A stretch of DNA of 64,000 bases from Massilia sp. ZL223 (GTDB lineage: Bacteria > Pseudomonadota > Gammaproteobacteria > Burkholderiales > Burkholderiaceae_D). Shown here one piece after another: positions 18,465-28,367 of this stretch. The notes below the pieces were generated by a model that was given only the letters and a program-made list of their open reading frames with translations, ran no database searches and was not told the DNA's origin. The position numbers and the translations under genes are program-made. The stretch lies in the NCBI RefSeq assembly GCF_018119395.1, contig NZ_JAGPWD010000005.1, positions 1 to 64,000 on the forward strand, given 5' to 3'. How positions within the stretch are numbered: the stretch's first letter is position 1; the number at the start of each line of letters is the position of its first letter.

Positions 18465-20702
18465 TCAGGGCTGGACGGCGCTGTCCAGCCGGGAGCCCAC
18501 GGCCGCCGCGGCCAGGATGCGGTCCAGCGCCTCGATGTCGATCGGCTTGACGAAATGGTGGTCGAAACCGGCCGCGTAGGCCTTGTGGATGTCCTGGGCC
18601 TGGCCATAGCCCGTGAGCGCGACCAGCACCACCCGGCCGCCGGCGGCGCTGCGCAGGCGGCGCGCCAGCTCGTAGCCGTCCATGCCCGGCAAGCCGATAT
18701 CCAGGATATACACGGCGAAGGCTTCCGCGCCGCCGTGGCCGAGCGCGGCCTGGGCGTCGCCGGCGATGGCCACGCTGTGGCCCTTGGCTTCGAGCAGGTT
18801 GGCCAGCGCGCGCGCCGCATCCAGGTTGTCGTCGACGATCATCAGGCGTACCGGCGCCGGCGGGGCCGTGGCCGCTACGGCGGCATTGCCGGCCTGGCCG
18901 GGCCCTTGCGCGAGCAAGGGCAGGAACAGCGTGAAACGGGCCCCTTGCCCCAGACCTTCGCTATGGGCCTCCACGCGGCCTCCGTGCAGGGCCATGATGC
19001 TGCGCACCAGCGCCAGTCCCAAGCCCAGGCCGCCCTGCGAGCGTTCGGAGCTGCGCGAGGCCTGCCTGAACAGGTCGAACACATGGGGAAGCAGCTCGGC
19101 GTCGATGCCCATGCCGTTGTCCGCGACCTCGATCACCGCCTCGGATCCCAGCGTATCCACAGTGAGCGTGATGGCGCCGCCGGAAGGCGTGTATTTCGCG
19201 GCATTGTTCAGCAGGTTGCTCAATACCTGGATGAGGCGCACGCGGTCGCCGCGCACCCGCGCCTGCGGGCAGCGCACCTGTACCTCGAGCCGGTGGCCGC
19301 GGGCCTGGATCAGGGGCTGCGCCTGTTCGACGGCGCTGCCGGCGATGGCGCCGATCTCGACCTCGTCCTGCTCGATGGACACCAGTCCCCGGGTGACGCG
19401 CGAGACGTCGAGCAGGTCGTTGATCAGGGACTTCAGGTGGTCCACCTGGCGCACGATGACGTCGCCGGCGCGCCGCACGGCACGCTCGTTGTTGATCTGC
19501 AGCCCCAGGGTCTGCGCGGCGGCGGAGATGGGCGCGAGCGGATTGCGCAGTTCGTGCGCCAGCATCGCCAGGAATTCGTCCTTGGCGTGGTTCTGGTTCT
19601 CCGCCTCGCGCCGCGCATCGCGTTCGCTGACGAGCAGGGTTTCGCGCTCGCGCTCGAGGGCTTGCCGCGCTTCGTTCTCGCGCGCCAGCTTGACGCCGGC
19701 GTCGTGCAGGGCGGTCTGCAGCAGGTCGGCTTCCAGCACGCCTGAGCGCACCGGCGCGGGGATGCCGCCGACTTCGAGGGTCTTCGCCGCCGCCAGGGTC
19801 AGCTGGTAGGAACCGGTGATGCGGCGGGCGAACACGACGATGCCGGCGCCGGCGCAGCCGAGGGCGATCAGGAGGACCACGGCCGCGAACCAGGTCGCGT
19901 TACGCGCCGGGCTGTTGATCTCGTCGCGCGGCGCCGCGATCGCGACCGTCCACGCGGCGCGCGAGGTGTGCGTGAAGCTGTTGTAGGCCATGAAGCCGTC
20001 GCGCGTGCGGTTGATGATCCGTCCGCTGAACTGGCGCTGCGCCGCCTGGAACAGCTCCGGCCGGACAGGAGTGCCGACGAACTGGTGCTCGCGCACGTTG
20101 CGGGCGATGGAAATGCCGTCCGCGCCGAACACGCCGATCACCCAGGTGTCGGGCAGGTCCTTGTGCCGCAGCAGGGCGGTGATGTGCGTGTTGTTAAAGG
20201 TATAGGCGAGCAAATAGGTGCGGCCGCTCGGGGTTTTCACCGGAAGCTGGACCGATACCACCTTCGATTTCCCGGCGCGCCCAGGGCGCAGATTCGAAAC
20301 GCTCGGTTCGCCACGAGCGATGGCCTCCAGCACCCAGGGATTCGGCCCCTGGTCGATAGGCTTACCGTAAGAAAGGTGAGTGTGGAGCAGCATGCGGCCC
20401 GCGTCGTCGAACAGGACGCCCCACGAATTCTCGGAGGTGATGGTCTTGCGCATCAGCGCGTGGAGCGATGCGTAGTCTTCGCTGGCCATCGCGTCGGTCT
20501 GGGCGATCACGCGCAAGGCGCCTTCCGCCTTGGCGAACTCCTTGTCGATCGACAGCGCGACCGAGTTCGCTTTCTCCGCGACGGCCTGCAGGCGCGCTTC
20601 CTTCTCGTCTTGCAACAGGAGCGACAAGCCCCACGCGGACAAGGCGAGAAGAGGGAGGAGGACGATCAGAATGATCGCAGTGAGGTAGCTACGCGTCTTC
20701 AT
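18465..20702 (-). CDS. Membrane hybrid histidine kinase, dCache-type sensor-HisKA-HATPase-REC
   Basis: 745 aa. First TM at residues 8-30, a periplasmic dCache-like domain at about 31-275 (TSENSWGVLFDDAGRML, then VSVQLPVKTPSGRTYLL), second TM at about 280-300, then HisKA (MLAHELRNPLAP, H383), HATPase (NLLNNAAKYTPSGG, DNGMGI, GLGLGLALV) and a C-terminal receiver with acceptor D668 in ILDIGLPGMDG. The sensor probably binds a small organic ligand, but this cannot be read from sequence. No response regulator is adjacent. The kinase core is very close in style to the one at 12214, suggesting a shared family. Confidence 0.9.
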   Translation of the reverse strand: MKTRSYLTAIILIVLLPLLALSAWGLSLLLQDEKEARLQAVAEKANSVALSIDKEFAKAEGALRVIAQTDAMASEDYASLHALMRKTITSENSWGVLFDDAGRMLLHTHLSYGKPIDQGPNPWVLEAIARGEPSVSNLRPGRAGKSKVVSVQLPVKTPSGRTYLLAYTFNNTHITALLRHKDLPDTWVIGVFGADGISIARNVREHQFVGTPVRPELFQAAQRQFSGRIINRTRDGFMAYNSFTHTSRAAWTVAIAAPRDEINSPARNATWFAAVVLLIALGCAGAGIVVFARRITGSYQLTLAAAKTLEVGGIPAPVRSGVLEADLLQTALHDAGVKLARENEARQALERERETLLVSERDARREAENQNHAKDEFLAMLAHELRNPLAPISAAAQTLGLQINNERAVRRAGDVIVRQVDHLKSLINDLLDVSRVTRGLVSIEQDEVEIGAIAGSAVEQAQPLIQARGHRLEVQVRCPQARVRGDRVRLIQVLSNLLNNAAKYTPSGGAITLTVDTLGSEAVIEVADNGMGIDAELLPHVFDLFRQASRSSERSQGGLGLGLALVRSIMALHGGRVEAHSEGLGQGARFTLFLPLLAQGPGQAGNAAVAATAPPAPVRLMIVDDNLDAARALANLLEAKGHSVAIAGDAQAALGHGGAEAFAVYILDIGLPGMDGYELARRLRSAAGGRVVLVALTGYGQAQDIHKAYAAGFDHHFVKPIDIEALDRILAAAAVGSRLDSAVQP

Positions 20703-20766
20703 CGGGGAATCGGGTTGTCTGCCGGCGAGTGAACCCTACACAGAATCTTGCAATTTTAACAGGGAC

Positions 20767-20785
20767 GGCGTGAGAGGCTCACGCC
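20767..20785 (-). terminator. Hairpin at the modC stop codon
   Basis: GGCGTGAG at 20767-20774 and CTCACGCC at 20778-20785 form a perfect 8-bp stem with a 3-base loop, overlapping the modC stop codon (20779-20781). On the minus strand only a weak T/A stretch follows, so termination is uncertain. Confidence 0.45.
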
Positions 20786-21852
20786 AGCAGCGCGACCGCC
20801 TTCACCTGGGCCCAGACATGGGTTCCGGGGACGATGCCGAGCTCGCGCCGCGAGCGTTCGCTGATGCGCGCGAGCAGCGCGATCTCGCCGGTCTGCAGCC
20901 GCACCATCACCTGGCCCGCCGGGCCCGCGGGAGCCAGCTCGCGCACTTCGGCCGGCAGGATGTTGGCGATGCTGGTGGCGCGTGGACGCTCGAGCGCCAG
21001 GCTGACGTCGCGCGCCTGGATGCGGCAGCGCACCCGGCTGCCGGGCACGGCCTCGCGGCGGGCGGCGTAGAGCATCCCGCCGGGGAAGGACAGGCGCGCC
21101 ATGCCGTCCTCGTCGTGGCCGGTGAGCACCGCGTCGACCACCACGCCCGCGTCCTCGTCGAAGGCGCCGGCCAGGTCGATGCGGGCCAGCAGTTCGCCCA
21201 GCGGGCCGCTGGCGCTCACCCGGCCGGCATCGAGCAGCACCAGGTGGTCGGCCAGGCGCGCCACCTCGTCCGCCGCGTGGCTGACGTAGACGATCGGCAG
21301 GGACAGCTCGTCGTGCAGGCGTTCCAGGTAGGGCAGGATTTCCAGCTTGCGCTTGAGGTCGAGCGCGGCCAGGGGTTCGTCCATCAGCAGCAGGCGCGGC
21401 GCGGCCAGCAGGGTGCGGGCGATGGCCACGCGCTGGCGCTCGCCGCCGGACAGGCGCGCCGGGTCCTGGCCGAGCAGGGGCAGGATGCCCAGCAGTTCGG
21501 CGACGGCGCCCAGCGAAGGCTGGCCTTCCTTGCGCCTGGCGCGCTTCTGTCCGAATTCGAGGTTGCCGCGCACGCTCAGGTGGGGGAACAGACTGGCCTC
21601 CTGGAACACATAGCCGACCGCGCGCTGCCAGGTGGGAACGAAGATTCCGCGCGCCTCGTCCTGCCAGATCTCGCCGCCCAGCGCCATATAGCCGCCCGGC
21701 GCGCGTTCAAGTCCGGCGATGGCCCGCAGCAGGGTGGTCTTGCCGGAGCCGGAATGGCCGAACAGGGCGCTCACGCCTTGCGCGGGCAGGTCCAGGTCGA
21801 CGTCGAGCGCAAAGCCGCCGCGGTCGATATGAAAGCGCGCACGGATGCTCAT
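20779..21852 (-). CDS. modC: Molybdate ABC transporter ATP-binding protein ModC
   Basis: 357 aa. Start MSIRARF is set by the ATGA overlap with modB. Walker [12 protein letters not shown] at about 31-41, Q-loop [11 protein letters not shown], signature [13 protein letters not shown], Walker [13 protein letters not shown], and the switch His in YVSHAADE. The C-terminal 70 residues (from [15 protein letters not shown]) form a MOP-like oxyanion-binding domain typical of ModC. It energises molybdate uptake for molybdopterin enzymes. Last gene of modABC. Confidence 0.93.
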   Translation of the reverse strand: MSIRARFHIDRGGFALDVDLDLPAQGVSALFGHSGSGKTTLLRAIAGLERAPGGYMALGGEIWQDEARGIFVPTWQRAVGYVFQEASLFPHLSVRGNLEFGQKRARRKEGQPSLGAVAELLGILPLLGQDPARLSGGERQRVAIARTLLAAPRLLLMDEPLAALDLKRKLEILPYLERLHDELSLPIVYVSHAADEVARLADHLVLLDAGRVSASGPLGELLARIDLAGAFDEDAGVVVDAVLTGHDEDGMARLSFPGGMLYAARREAVPGSRVRCRIQARDVSLALERPRATSIANILPAEVRELAPAGPAGQVMVRLQTGEIALLARISERSRRELGIVPGTHVWAQVKAVALLA

Positions 21853-22531
21853 CGGCGTACCCCGCGCATCGACTGCGGATAGAAGGTGTACAGCGCCAGC
21901 AGCACGATGAAGCTGAAGGCCAGCATGCCGCCGGCCAGCCAGTGGGCCTGGGCGTATTCCATCGCCTCGACGTGGTCGTAGATCTGGACCGAGACCACGC
22001 GCGTCTTGTCGGGGATGTTCCCGCCGATCATGAGCACCACGCCGAATTCGCCGATGGTGTGCGCGAAGCCGAGGATGGCGCCGGTCACGAAGCCGGGGCG
22101 GGCCAGCGGCAGGACCACCGACCAGAAGGTGTCCCAGGGCCCGGCGCGCAGGGTGGCCGCCACTTCCAGCGGACGCTCGCCGATGACCTCGAAGGCGTTC
22201 TGCAGCGGCTGCACCACGAAAGGCATCGAATACAGCAGCGAGGCGATCACCAGGCCGGGGAAGGTGAAGGCCAGGGTGCCAAGGCCGAGCAGGGCACTCA
22301 GGCGTCCCAGCGGCCCCTCCGGGCCCATGGCCAGCAGCAGGTAGAAACCCAGCACGGTGGGCGGCAGCACCAAGGGCAGGGCGACGATCGCGACCACCGC
22401 GTTCTTCAGGCGCGAGCGGGTGCGCGCCAGCCACCAGGCCAGCGGGGTGCCGAGCGCCAGCAGCAGGATGGTGACCAGGGAGGCGAGCTTGAGGGTCAGC
22501 CAGACGGCGGAAAAGTCAGCGGCGTCCGGCA

Positions 22532-22532
<1 letters not shown>
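21849..22532 (-). CDS. modB: Molybdate ABC transporter permease ModB
   Basis: 227 aa, start MPDAADF, whose ATG overlaps the modA stop. About five TM helices; the permease EAA-like loop is recognisable in [42 protein letters not shown] is characteristic of ModB. Inner-membrane channel of the molybdate importer; it couples to ModC, whose start overlaps its stop. Confidence 0.93.
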
Positions 22533-23380
<848 letters not shown>

Positions 23381-24790
23381 TTACTTGTCGGTGACGGTGA
23401 ACTCGCCGAAGGCCTTGAGCTGCTCGCCCACCGCCTTGGCGTCGCCCACCACGACGATCGACTGGTTCTCCGGCGCGAAGTACTTCTTCGACACCGCATT
23501 CACCTGTTCCGGCGTGACCTTCTGGATCAGCGGCACGTACTGGCCGAGGAACTCGGCCGGCAGGCCCACCAGCCAGTTGTTGGCCAGGGTTGTCGCCACG
23601 CCGCGCTGCAGCTGGTTGGTCAGCAGGTAGCCGCCCGCCAGGTAGCGCTTGTTCATCTCCATTTCCCTGGCCGGCACCGGCTCGGCGCCGATGCGCTTGT
23701 ACTCGCTGAAGTACTCGTTCAGCGCCGCCGTGGTTACGTCGTTGCGCACTTCGGCGCCGCCCACGATTGCGCCGCCGGCGCGGTTCATGCGCGCACCGGC
23801 CGAGGCGCCGTAGGTATAGCCCTTCTCCTCGCGCAGGTTCATGTTGACGCGGCTCGAGAAGCCGCCGCCCAGGATGGTGCTGGCCAGGCGCAGCGGGATC
23901 TGGTCCTCGGCGCTGGCAGCGATGCCCGGGCTGCCCAGGCGCAGCGCCGACTGCACGCTGCCGTCGCGCTGCACCAGGATGCGGGCCGGCTTGGCGGCCA
24001 CCGGCGCGCTGGCGGTTTCAGGGAGGGCTTCGCCGGAAGCCTTCCAGTCGCCGAAAGCCTTCTGCGCCAGTTTCATCGCTTCGGCTTCGCCGATGCGGCC
24101 GGTGATCACCAGCAGCGCGCGGTCCGGACGGAAGCGCTTGGCGTGCTCGGCGCGCAGCATCTCCTGGGTCACGGCGTTGATCGATTCCACGGTCGGGGTG
24201 GTGCGGCCGTAGGGATGGTCGCCGTAGACGGCGCGGTTGATGGCGCGTTCGGCGCGGAAGGCAGGCTGGGTCTCGGACACGCGCAGCGCCTGCAGCGCGT
24301 TGGCCTTGGCCAGCTGGATCTCGCTTTCCGGGAAGGACGGGGTACGCGCCACTTCGGCCAGCAGCTGCATCATGGCGCCGGCGTGCGAGGTGAGGGCGTT
24401 GGCCTGGATCACGATGCCGTCCGAGGTCGGGTTGGCGCCGACTTCGCCGCCCATGCCCTGGGCCGCTTCGGCGATGGCGCGCGAATCGCGCTTGGCGGTG
24501 CCTTCGTTGAGCATGCCGGACAGCATGGAGGCGAAGGCCGGGCGGGCCGGATTATCGGCCGCGTAGCCCGCGCCGCGGATGGCCAGCACGTAGTCCACGC
24601 GCGGCAGACCCTTGCGCGGCACGACCCAGACGGTCAGGCCGTTGGACAGGGTTTTCTTGGTGATCTTCGGCACCGGGACCGGCTTGTCGGCGCCATAGGC
24701 GGGCATGTCGGCCGGGGCGGTCGCCGGCGCTGCGAATGCGGCCGGGGCGAAGGCGAGCGAAACGGCAAATGCGAGCATCAGTTTCTTCAT
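23381..24790 (-). CDS. M16 family zinc-peptidase homologue, non-catalytic partner
   Basis: 469 aa. Signal peptide at 1-20 (AFAAPA). Two M16 half-domains are recognisable, but the zinc motif HxxEH is absent: its place reads [13 protein letters not shown]. The arginine/tyrosine pair used by the partner subunit for substrate binding is present in [13 protein letters not shown]. Such proteins pair with a catalytic M16 subunit, here the gene immediately upstream (10 bp gap). Periplasmic heterodimer inferred. Confidence 0.88.
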   Translation of the reverse strand: MKKLMLAFAVSLAFAPAAFAAPATAPADMPAYGADKPVPVPKITKKTLSNGLTVWVVPRKGLPRVDYVLAIRGAGYAADNPARPAFASMLSGMLNEGTAKRDSRAIAEAAQGMGGEVGANPTSDGIVIQANALTSHAGAMMQLLAEVARTPSFPESEIQLAKANALQALRVSETQPAFRAERAINRAVYGDHPYGRTTPTVESINAVTQEMLRAEHAKRFRPDRALLVITGRIGEAEAMKLAQKAFGDWKASGEALPETASAPVAAKPARILVQRDGSVQSALRLGSPGIAASAEDQIPLRLASTILGGGFSSRVNMNLREEKGYTYGASAGARMNRAGGAIVGGAEVRNDVTTAALNEYFSEYKRIGAEPVPAREMEMNKRYLAGGYLLTNQLQRGVATTLANNWLVGLPAEFLGQYVPLIQKVTPEQVNAVSKKYFAPENQSIVVVGDAKAVGEQLKAFGEFTVTDK

Positions 24791-24800
24791 GATGCGCTCC

Positions 24801-26210
24801 TTATTTCGAAGCGCCGGCAGGCGCAGGGGTGGTCGGGGCGGCCGGCTGGCCGGCGGCGGCCATCATGGCGGCCGGCTTGCGGTCGATGACGGTGCGGTTG
24901 GCCGGCACCAGGTAGGTGCGCACCGCGCGCTGGATGTCGGCGGAGGTCACGCCTTCGATCCAGCCCGGGATCTTGTTGACCACGTTGGCGTCGCCCCACA
25001 GGGTCTGCAGCTTGGCCAGGGTGTCGGCGCGGTTGATGAAGCTTTCCAGCTTGTTGTTCCAGTCGGCGATCATGCGGGTCTTGACGCGCTTGAGGGTGGC
25101 GTCGTCCACGCCTTTCTCGGCGACCTTGGCGATTTCTTCGTCCATGGCCTTGAGCAGGGCGTCGGCGCTGCTGTTCGGCTTGTACAGCGCGAACACGGTC
25201 AGCAGGGTGGGGCCGTCGTATTCCCATGGGCTGGTGAGGCCGAACAGGGTGTCGACGTTGAGCGCGATTTCGCGGCCCTTGACCAGGCCCTGGTAGAACA
25301 GCGAGGCGTCGCCGCCGGCCAGCAGTTCGGCCAGCACGGCGATCGCGGCCTGGTCCTTGCTGCCGCGCTCAGGGACTTTCCATGCTGCGGCGATCGCCGG
25401 CACCTGGGCCAGGGCGTCGCTCTGCACCACGCGCTTCTCGACGGTGTTCAGCGGCTCGCTAAAGTCGCCCGGCTTCGGAGTGGGACGGGCCGGGATCTTG
25501 CCGAAGTATTTCTGCGCCAGCTCGAAGCCCTGCTGCGGGGTGATGTCGCCGGCGATCGCCAGCACCGCGTTGTTCGGGCCGTAGTAGTCGCGGTGGAAGG
25601 CGCGCACGTCGTCCAGGTTGGCGTTCTCGAGATCCTGGAAGCTGCCGTAGCCGTCGTGGTTGTTCTCCCACTTCTGGAACGCCTGCTGGCTGATGTCGAT
25701 CCACATGAAGCCGCCGTAAGGCTGGTTCTTCACGTTGACGCGGATCTCTTCCTTGACCACGTCCTGCTGGTTCTTCAGGGTCTTCTCGTTGAAGTCCAGG
25801 GTCTTCATCCGGTCGGCTTCCAGCCACAGGATCGGCTCCAGCGCCGACACCGGCGCGGTTTCGATGTAGTTGGTGAAGTCCGGACGGGTCGAGCCATTGT
25901 TGCGGCCGCCGCCTGCGGTGATGGTGGTGTCGAACACGCCCTTCGGCGCATTCGGGGTGCCCTGGAACATCAGGTGTTCGAACAGGTGGGCGAAGCCGGT
26001 GCGGTTCTTCGGCTCCAGGCGCATGCCCACGTGGTAGACCACGGAGACGCCGACGGTCGGCGAAGTGCGGTCTTCCGAGACGATGACGGTCAGGCCGTTA
26101 TCGAGTTTCTTGACGTTGACCGGAAGGGTCCACTGGTCTTTCGGTGCGGCGGCTGCCGACAGCGAAAGGGTGAGCCCGGCCAGCAAAACAGGTAATTGGC
26201 GCATGCGCAT
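24801..26210 (-). CDS. M16 family zinc metallopeptidase, catalytic subunit
   Basis: 469 aa. Signal peptide at about 1-22. The inverted zinc motif HLFEH lies at residues 75-79, with the distal glutamate near 154-155 in VVKEEIRVN, so the active site is complete. A second ATG two codons later is an alternative start. Together with the non-catalytic homologue encoded next, it probably makes a clamshell peptidase that degrades peptides in the periplasm. It faces the GIN-domain gene across a 307-bp divergent region. Confidence 0.9.
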   Translation of the reverse strand: MRMRQLPVLLAGLTLSLSAAAAPKDQWTLPVNVKKLDNGLTVIVSEDRTSPTVGVSVVYHVGMRLEPKNRTGFAHLFEHLMFQGTPNAPKGVFDTTITAGGGRNNGSTRPDFTNYIETAPVSALEPILWLEADRMKTLDFNEKTLKNQQDVVKEEIRVNVKNQPYGGFMWIDISQQAFQKWENNHDGYGSFQDLENANLDDVRAFHRDYYGPNNAVLAIAGDITPQQGFELAQKYFGKIPARPTPKPGDFSEPLNTVEKRVVQSDALAQVPAIAAAWKVPERGSKDQAAIAVLAELLAGGDASLFYQGLVKGREIALNVDTLFGLTSPWEYDGPTLLTVFALYKPNSSADALLKAMDEEIAKVAEKGVDDATLKRVKTRMIADWNNKLESFINRADTLAKLQTLWGDANVVNKIPGWIEGVTSADIQRAVRTYLVPANRTVIDRKPAAMMAAAGQPAAPTTPAPAGASK

Positions 26211-26517
26211 TGGTGACCTCGAATAGGAACTCTGGGAAGTGAGCTGTTGACGGCCGTTTTGCGGACCATCAGGCTCCGCATCTTAGCGCAATGTCATGTC
26301 AACAAGTAATGTTTTTATAGCATATGCATGTGAGATTATTCCGTTCATCCATAGTGCATCCGTCTCCGCCATGCGCGCCCTGTTCCGCGTTTTATGCAGT
26401 TCGTCGCAAGCCGCTGCGCAGCGGCCTGGTCCCGCGATATAGTTGCAACATGCTAAGGTATGATGCCGGGCAGGCCACGAGCGGCCCAGGCAAGAACGAG
26501 ACGAGAAAGGACGCTGG
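26211..26517. other. 307-bp divergent intergenic region
   Basis: No gene is seen. The middle (about 26281-26345) is strikingly AT-rich for this genome. A perfect TTGACA lies on the minus strand at 26302-26297, towards the M16 operon, but no good -10 sits 16-18 bp away. On the plus strand TATAGT (about 26440) and TATGAT (about 26459) are possible -10 hexamers for the GIN-domain gene, also without convincing -35 boxes. Promoters for both operons must lie here. Confidence 0.5.
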
Positions 26518-27291
26518 ATGAATCACCTGATCAAGCTGGGCGTGGCGCTGGCCAGCCTGTGCGCCACATTCGGGATCGCGCATGCCGCGCCGGAGGTGGT
26601 CACGGAAATGCGCCCGGTCGATGCGCGCGTGGTGCGCGTCAAGCTCGACGGCGTGGTCGACATGAAGATCCGCCAGGGCAGCAACGCCACCCTGGTGCTC
26701 ACCGGCGATCCGCGCCTGCTGGGCAAGACCACCACCTTGCAGAGCGGCGATACGCTCAACATCGACACCGAGACCCGTGGCGTCGGCCTGAACATCGGAC
26801 GCGGTTCCGGCCTGCGCGCGGAGCTGGTGCTGCCGAGCCTGCGCGAAGTGTCGTCCGAAAGCGTCGGCTCCACCGAGGTGAGCGGGTTCTCCGGCGACGA
26901 ACTCGAGCTGACGCTCGATGGGGCCGGCTCGATGAATGTATCATCGAACTACCGCGTGGTGACGGCCAACCTGGGCGGTGTCGGCAGCATGCGCGTGCAC
27001 GGCATCAACAGCGAGAGCATCGACCTGAACCTGCACGGCGCCGGCTTCGTGACCCTGTCGGGCCGCAGCAAGAGCCTCAAGGCCGAGCTCGGTGGACTGG
27101 GCGGCCTCGATGCCCAGCAGTGTACGGCCGAGAACGTCACGCTGGACCTGTCCGGCCTGGGCAATGCGACCGTGACCGCCAACCACAACGCCAAGCTGAC
27201 CCTGTCGGGGATGGGCTCGGTGACGGTGTACGGCAAGCCGCAGAACCGCAAGGTCGAGGTCGAAGGGCTGGGCAAGGTCAGCTGGAAGTAG
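26518..27291 (+). CDS. Exported GIN-domain (DUF2807) protein
   Basis: 257 aa. Signal peptide at 1-23 (IAHAAPE). The rest is a run of short β-strands with Gly/Asn turns, e.g. ELTLDGAGSMNVSS, GLGNATVTAN and LTLSGMGSVTVYG, as in the putative auto-transporter adhesin head GIN domain (DUF2807), a β-helix. Periplasmic or surface location inferred; function unknown. ATG preceded by GAAAGGA. Confidence 0.85.
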   Translation: MNHLIKLGVALASLCATFGIAHAAPEVVTEMRPVDARVVRVKLDGVVDMKIRQGSNATLVLTGDPRLLGKTTTLQSGDTLNIDTETRGVGLNIGRGSGLRAELVLPSLREVSSESVGSTEVSGFSGDELELTLDGAGSMNVSSNYRVVTANLGGVGSMRVHGINSESIDLNLHGAGFVTLSGRSKSLKAELGGLGGLDAQQCTAENVTLDLSGLGNATVTANHNAKLTLSGMGSVTVYGKPQNRKVEVEGLGKVSWK

Positions 27292-27292
27292 T

Positions 27293-27346
27293 AAAAAACA
27301 AGAACAAGAAAACAAGAACAAAACAACGGGAGTCCTGAACAAGGAC
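27293..27346 (+). promoter_or_regulatory. A/C-rich leader before the Sel1 gene
   Basis: From 27293 to 27327 the sequence is almost only A, C and a few G, with CAAGAA-type repeats, unlike the GC-rich surroundings. It is followed by a small hairpin GTCCT (27332-27336) / AGGAC (27342-27346). Probably an unstructured 5' leader. Confidence 0.4.
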
Positions 27347-27383
27347 CAAGGATACGCAGAGATCCCGATTCCATGCACGAGAC

Positions 27384-27995
27384 ATGAAAAAACACATCGT
27401 AGCGTTCGCAGTCGCGTTCGGCCTGCACCTCAGTGCCCAGGCCGGCTTCGCGGAAGGCGCGAGCGCCTATAACGCCCGCAACTACGCGCTGGCGCTGAAG
27501 GAGATCAGTCCGCTTGCCAGGGCCGGCAACGCGGACGCCCAGCATTTGCTGGGCCTGATGTATTACATGGGCCGCGGCGTCACGCGCGATTACAAGCAAG
27601 CCTTTTCCTGGCATCACAAAGCAGCGCTGCAGGGCAAGGCCGACGCGCAGTACGTGGTGGGGGCGATGTACTACACCGGCAACTCGGTGCCGCAGGACCA
27701 GAAGCATGCGGTGACCTGGTTCCGCCGGGCGGCGGAGCAGGGACATGCCGAGGCCCAGCACGCGCTGGGGCTCATGTACCGCTATCACCAGGCCGGGATG
27801 CCGCAGGACATGGTGCTGGCCTACATGCTGTGGAACCTGGCGGCGGCCGGCGGCAACCGCAATGCGGTCGACCAGCGCGCGGCGATCTCGCGCCAGATGA
27901 CCCAGGAACAGATCGAGGAAGCCCAGGCGCTGTCGCGTACCTGGCGGCCGGGGACGCCGCTGCCGACGGCCTCGCGGACGGGAGTCGGGTCCTGA
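27384..27995 (+). CDS. Exported Sel1-repeat protein
   Basis: 203 aa. Signal peptide at 1-20. Then three Sel1/TPR-like repeats of about 36 residues: ADAQHLLGLMYYMGRG, ADAQYVVGAMYYTGNS and AEAQHALGLMYRYHQ, each followed by an AxxWxxxAAxxG helix. These form a superhelix for protein binding. The final 30 residues are Thr/Pro-rich. The role is unknown. The 92-bp leader contains an unusual A/C-rich CAAGAA repeat. Confidence 0.85.
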   Translation: MKKHIVAFAVAFGLHLSAQAGFAEGASAYNARNYALALKEISPLARAGNADAQHLLGLMYYMGRGVTRDYKQAFSWHHKAALQGKADAQYVVGAMYYTGNSVPQDQKHAVTWFRRAAEQGHAEAQHALGLMYRYHQAGMPQDMVLAYMLWNLAAAGGNRNAVDQRAAISRQMTQEQIEEAQALSRTWRPGTPLPTASRTGVGS

Positions 27996-28025
27996 GAATC
28001 GCAGCCGGCGGTTCCGGCCGGCATC

Positions 28026-28367
28026 CTAGCGCCGGTCGGCTTTCGCCCGCTCCAGGTAGGCGCGCAGCTCGTCGAAGGTGACGGCGCCGCGGCGCCTGGT
28101 GTCGATGGCGTCGAAATGGCTGGCGACGAAACCGAAGCTTTTCGCCTCTTCGGCAGTCAGGCTGCCGTTGCCGTCATGGTCGGCCGCCTTGAACTGAGCC
28201 TTCAGCTTGGCCAGCGCCTGCGCGCGCAGCTCGGCGCCCGCCGCCGGCGATTCGGCCGGCCGGACCCGCAGTGCCGGCGGGACCTGGGCGTCGTTGCCCA
28301 GCGGCGCCTGCGCGGCAGCGGCCCCCGCCGCACTCGCAAGCAGGATAAAAAGGTGCATGGTCTTCAT
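28026..28367 (-). CDS. Small exported EF-hand protein
   Basis: 113 aa. Signal peptide at 1-19 (AAAAQA). One canonical EF-hand calcium loop, DHDGNGSLTAEE (about residues 63-74), and a second degenerate one, DTRRRGAVTFDE, with Arg at positions normally acidic. Start codon overlaps the stop of the S10 peptidase (ATGA at 28364-28367), so the two are co-translated and probably act together outside the inner membrane. Confidence 0.82.
   Translation of the reverse strand: MKTMHLFILLASAAGAAAAQAPLGNDAQVPPALRVRPAESPAAGAELRAQALAKLKAQFKAADHDGNGSLTAEEAKSFGFVASHFDAIDTRRRGAVTFDELRAYLERAKADRR

Noticed and set aside
20779..22434. Long reading frame on the minus strand covering modC plus an N-terminal extension of nearly 200 residues
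   Set aside because: The extension is modB read in another frame (Arg/Ala/Gly-rich, no domain). The real modC start is set by the ATGA overlap at 21849-21852.
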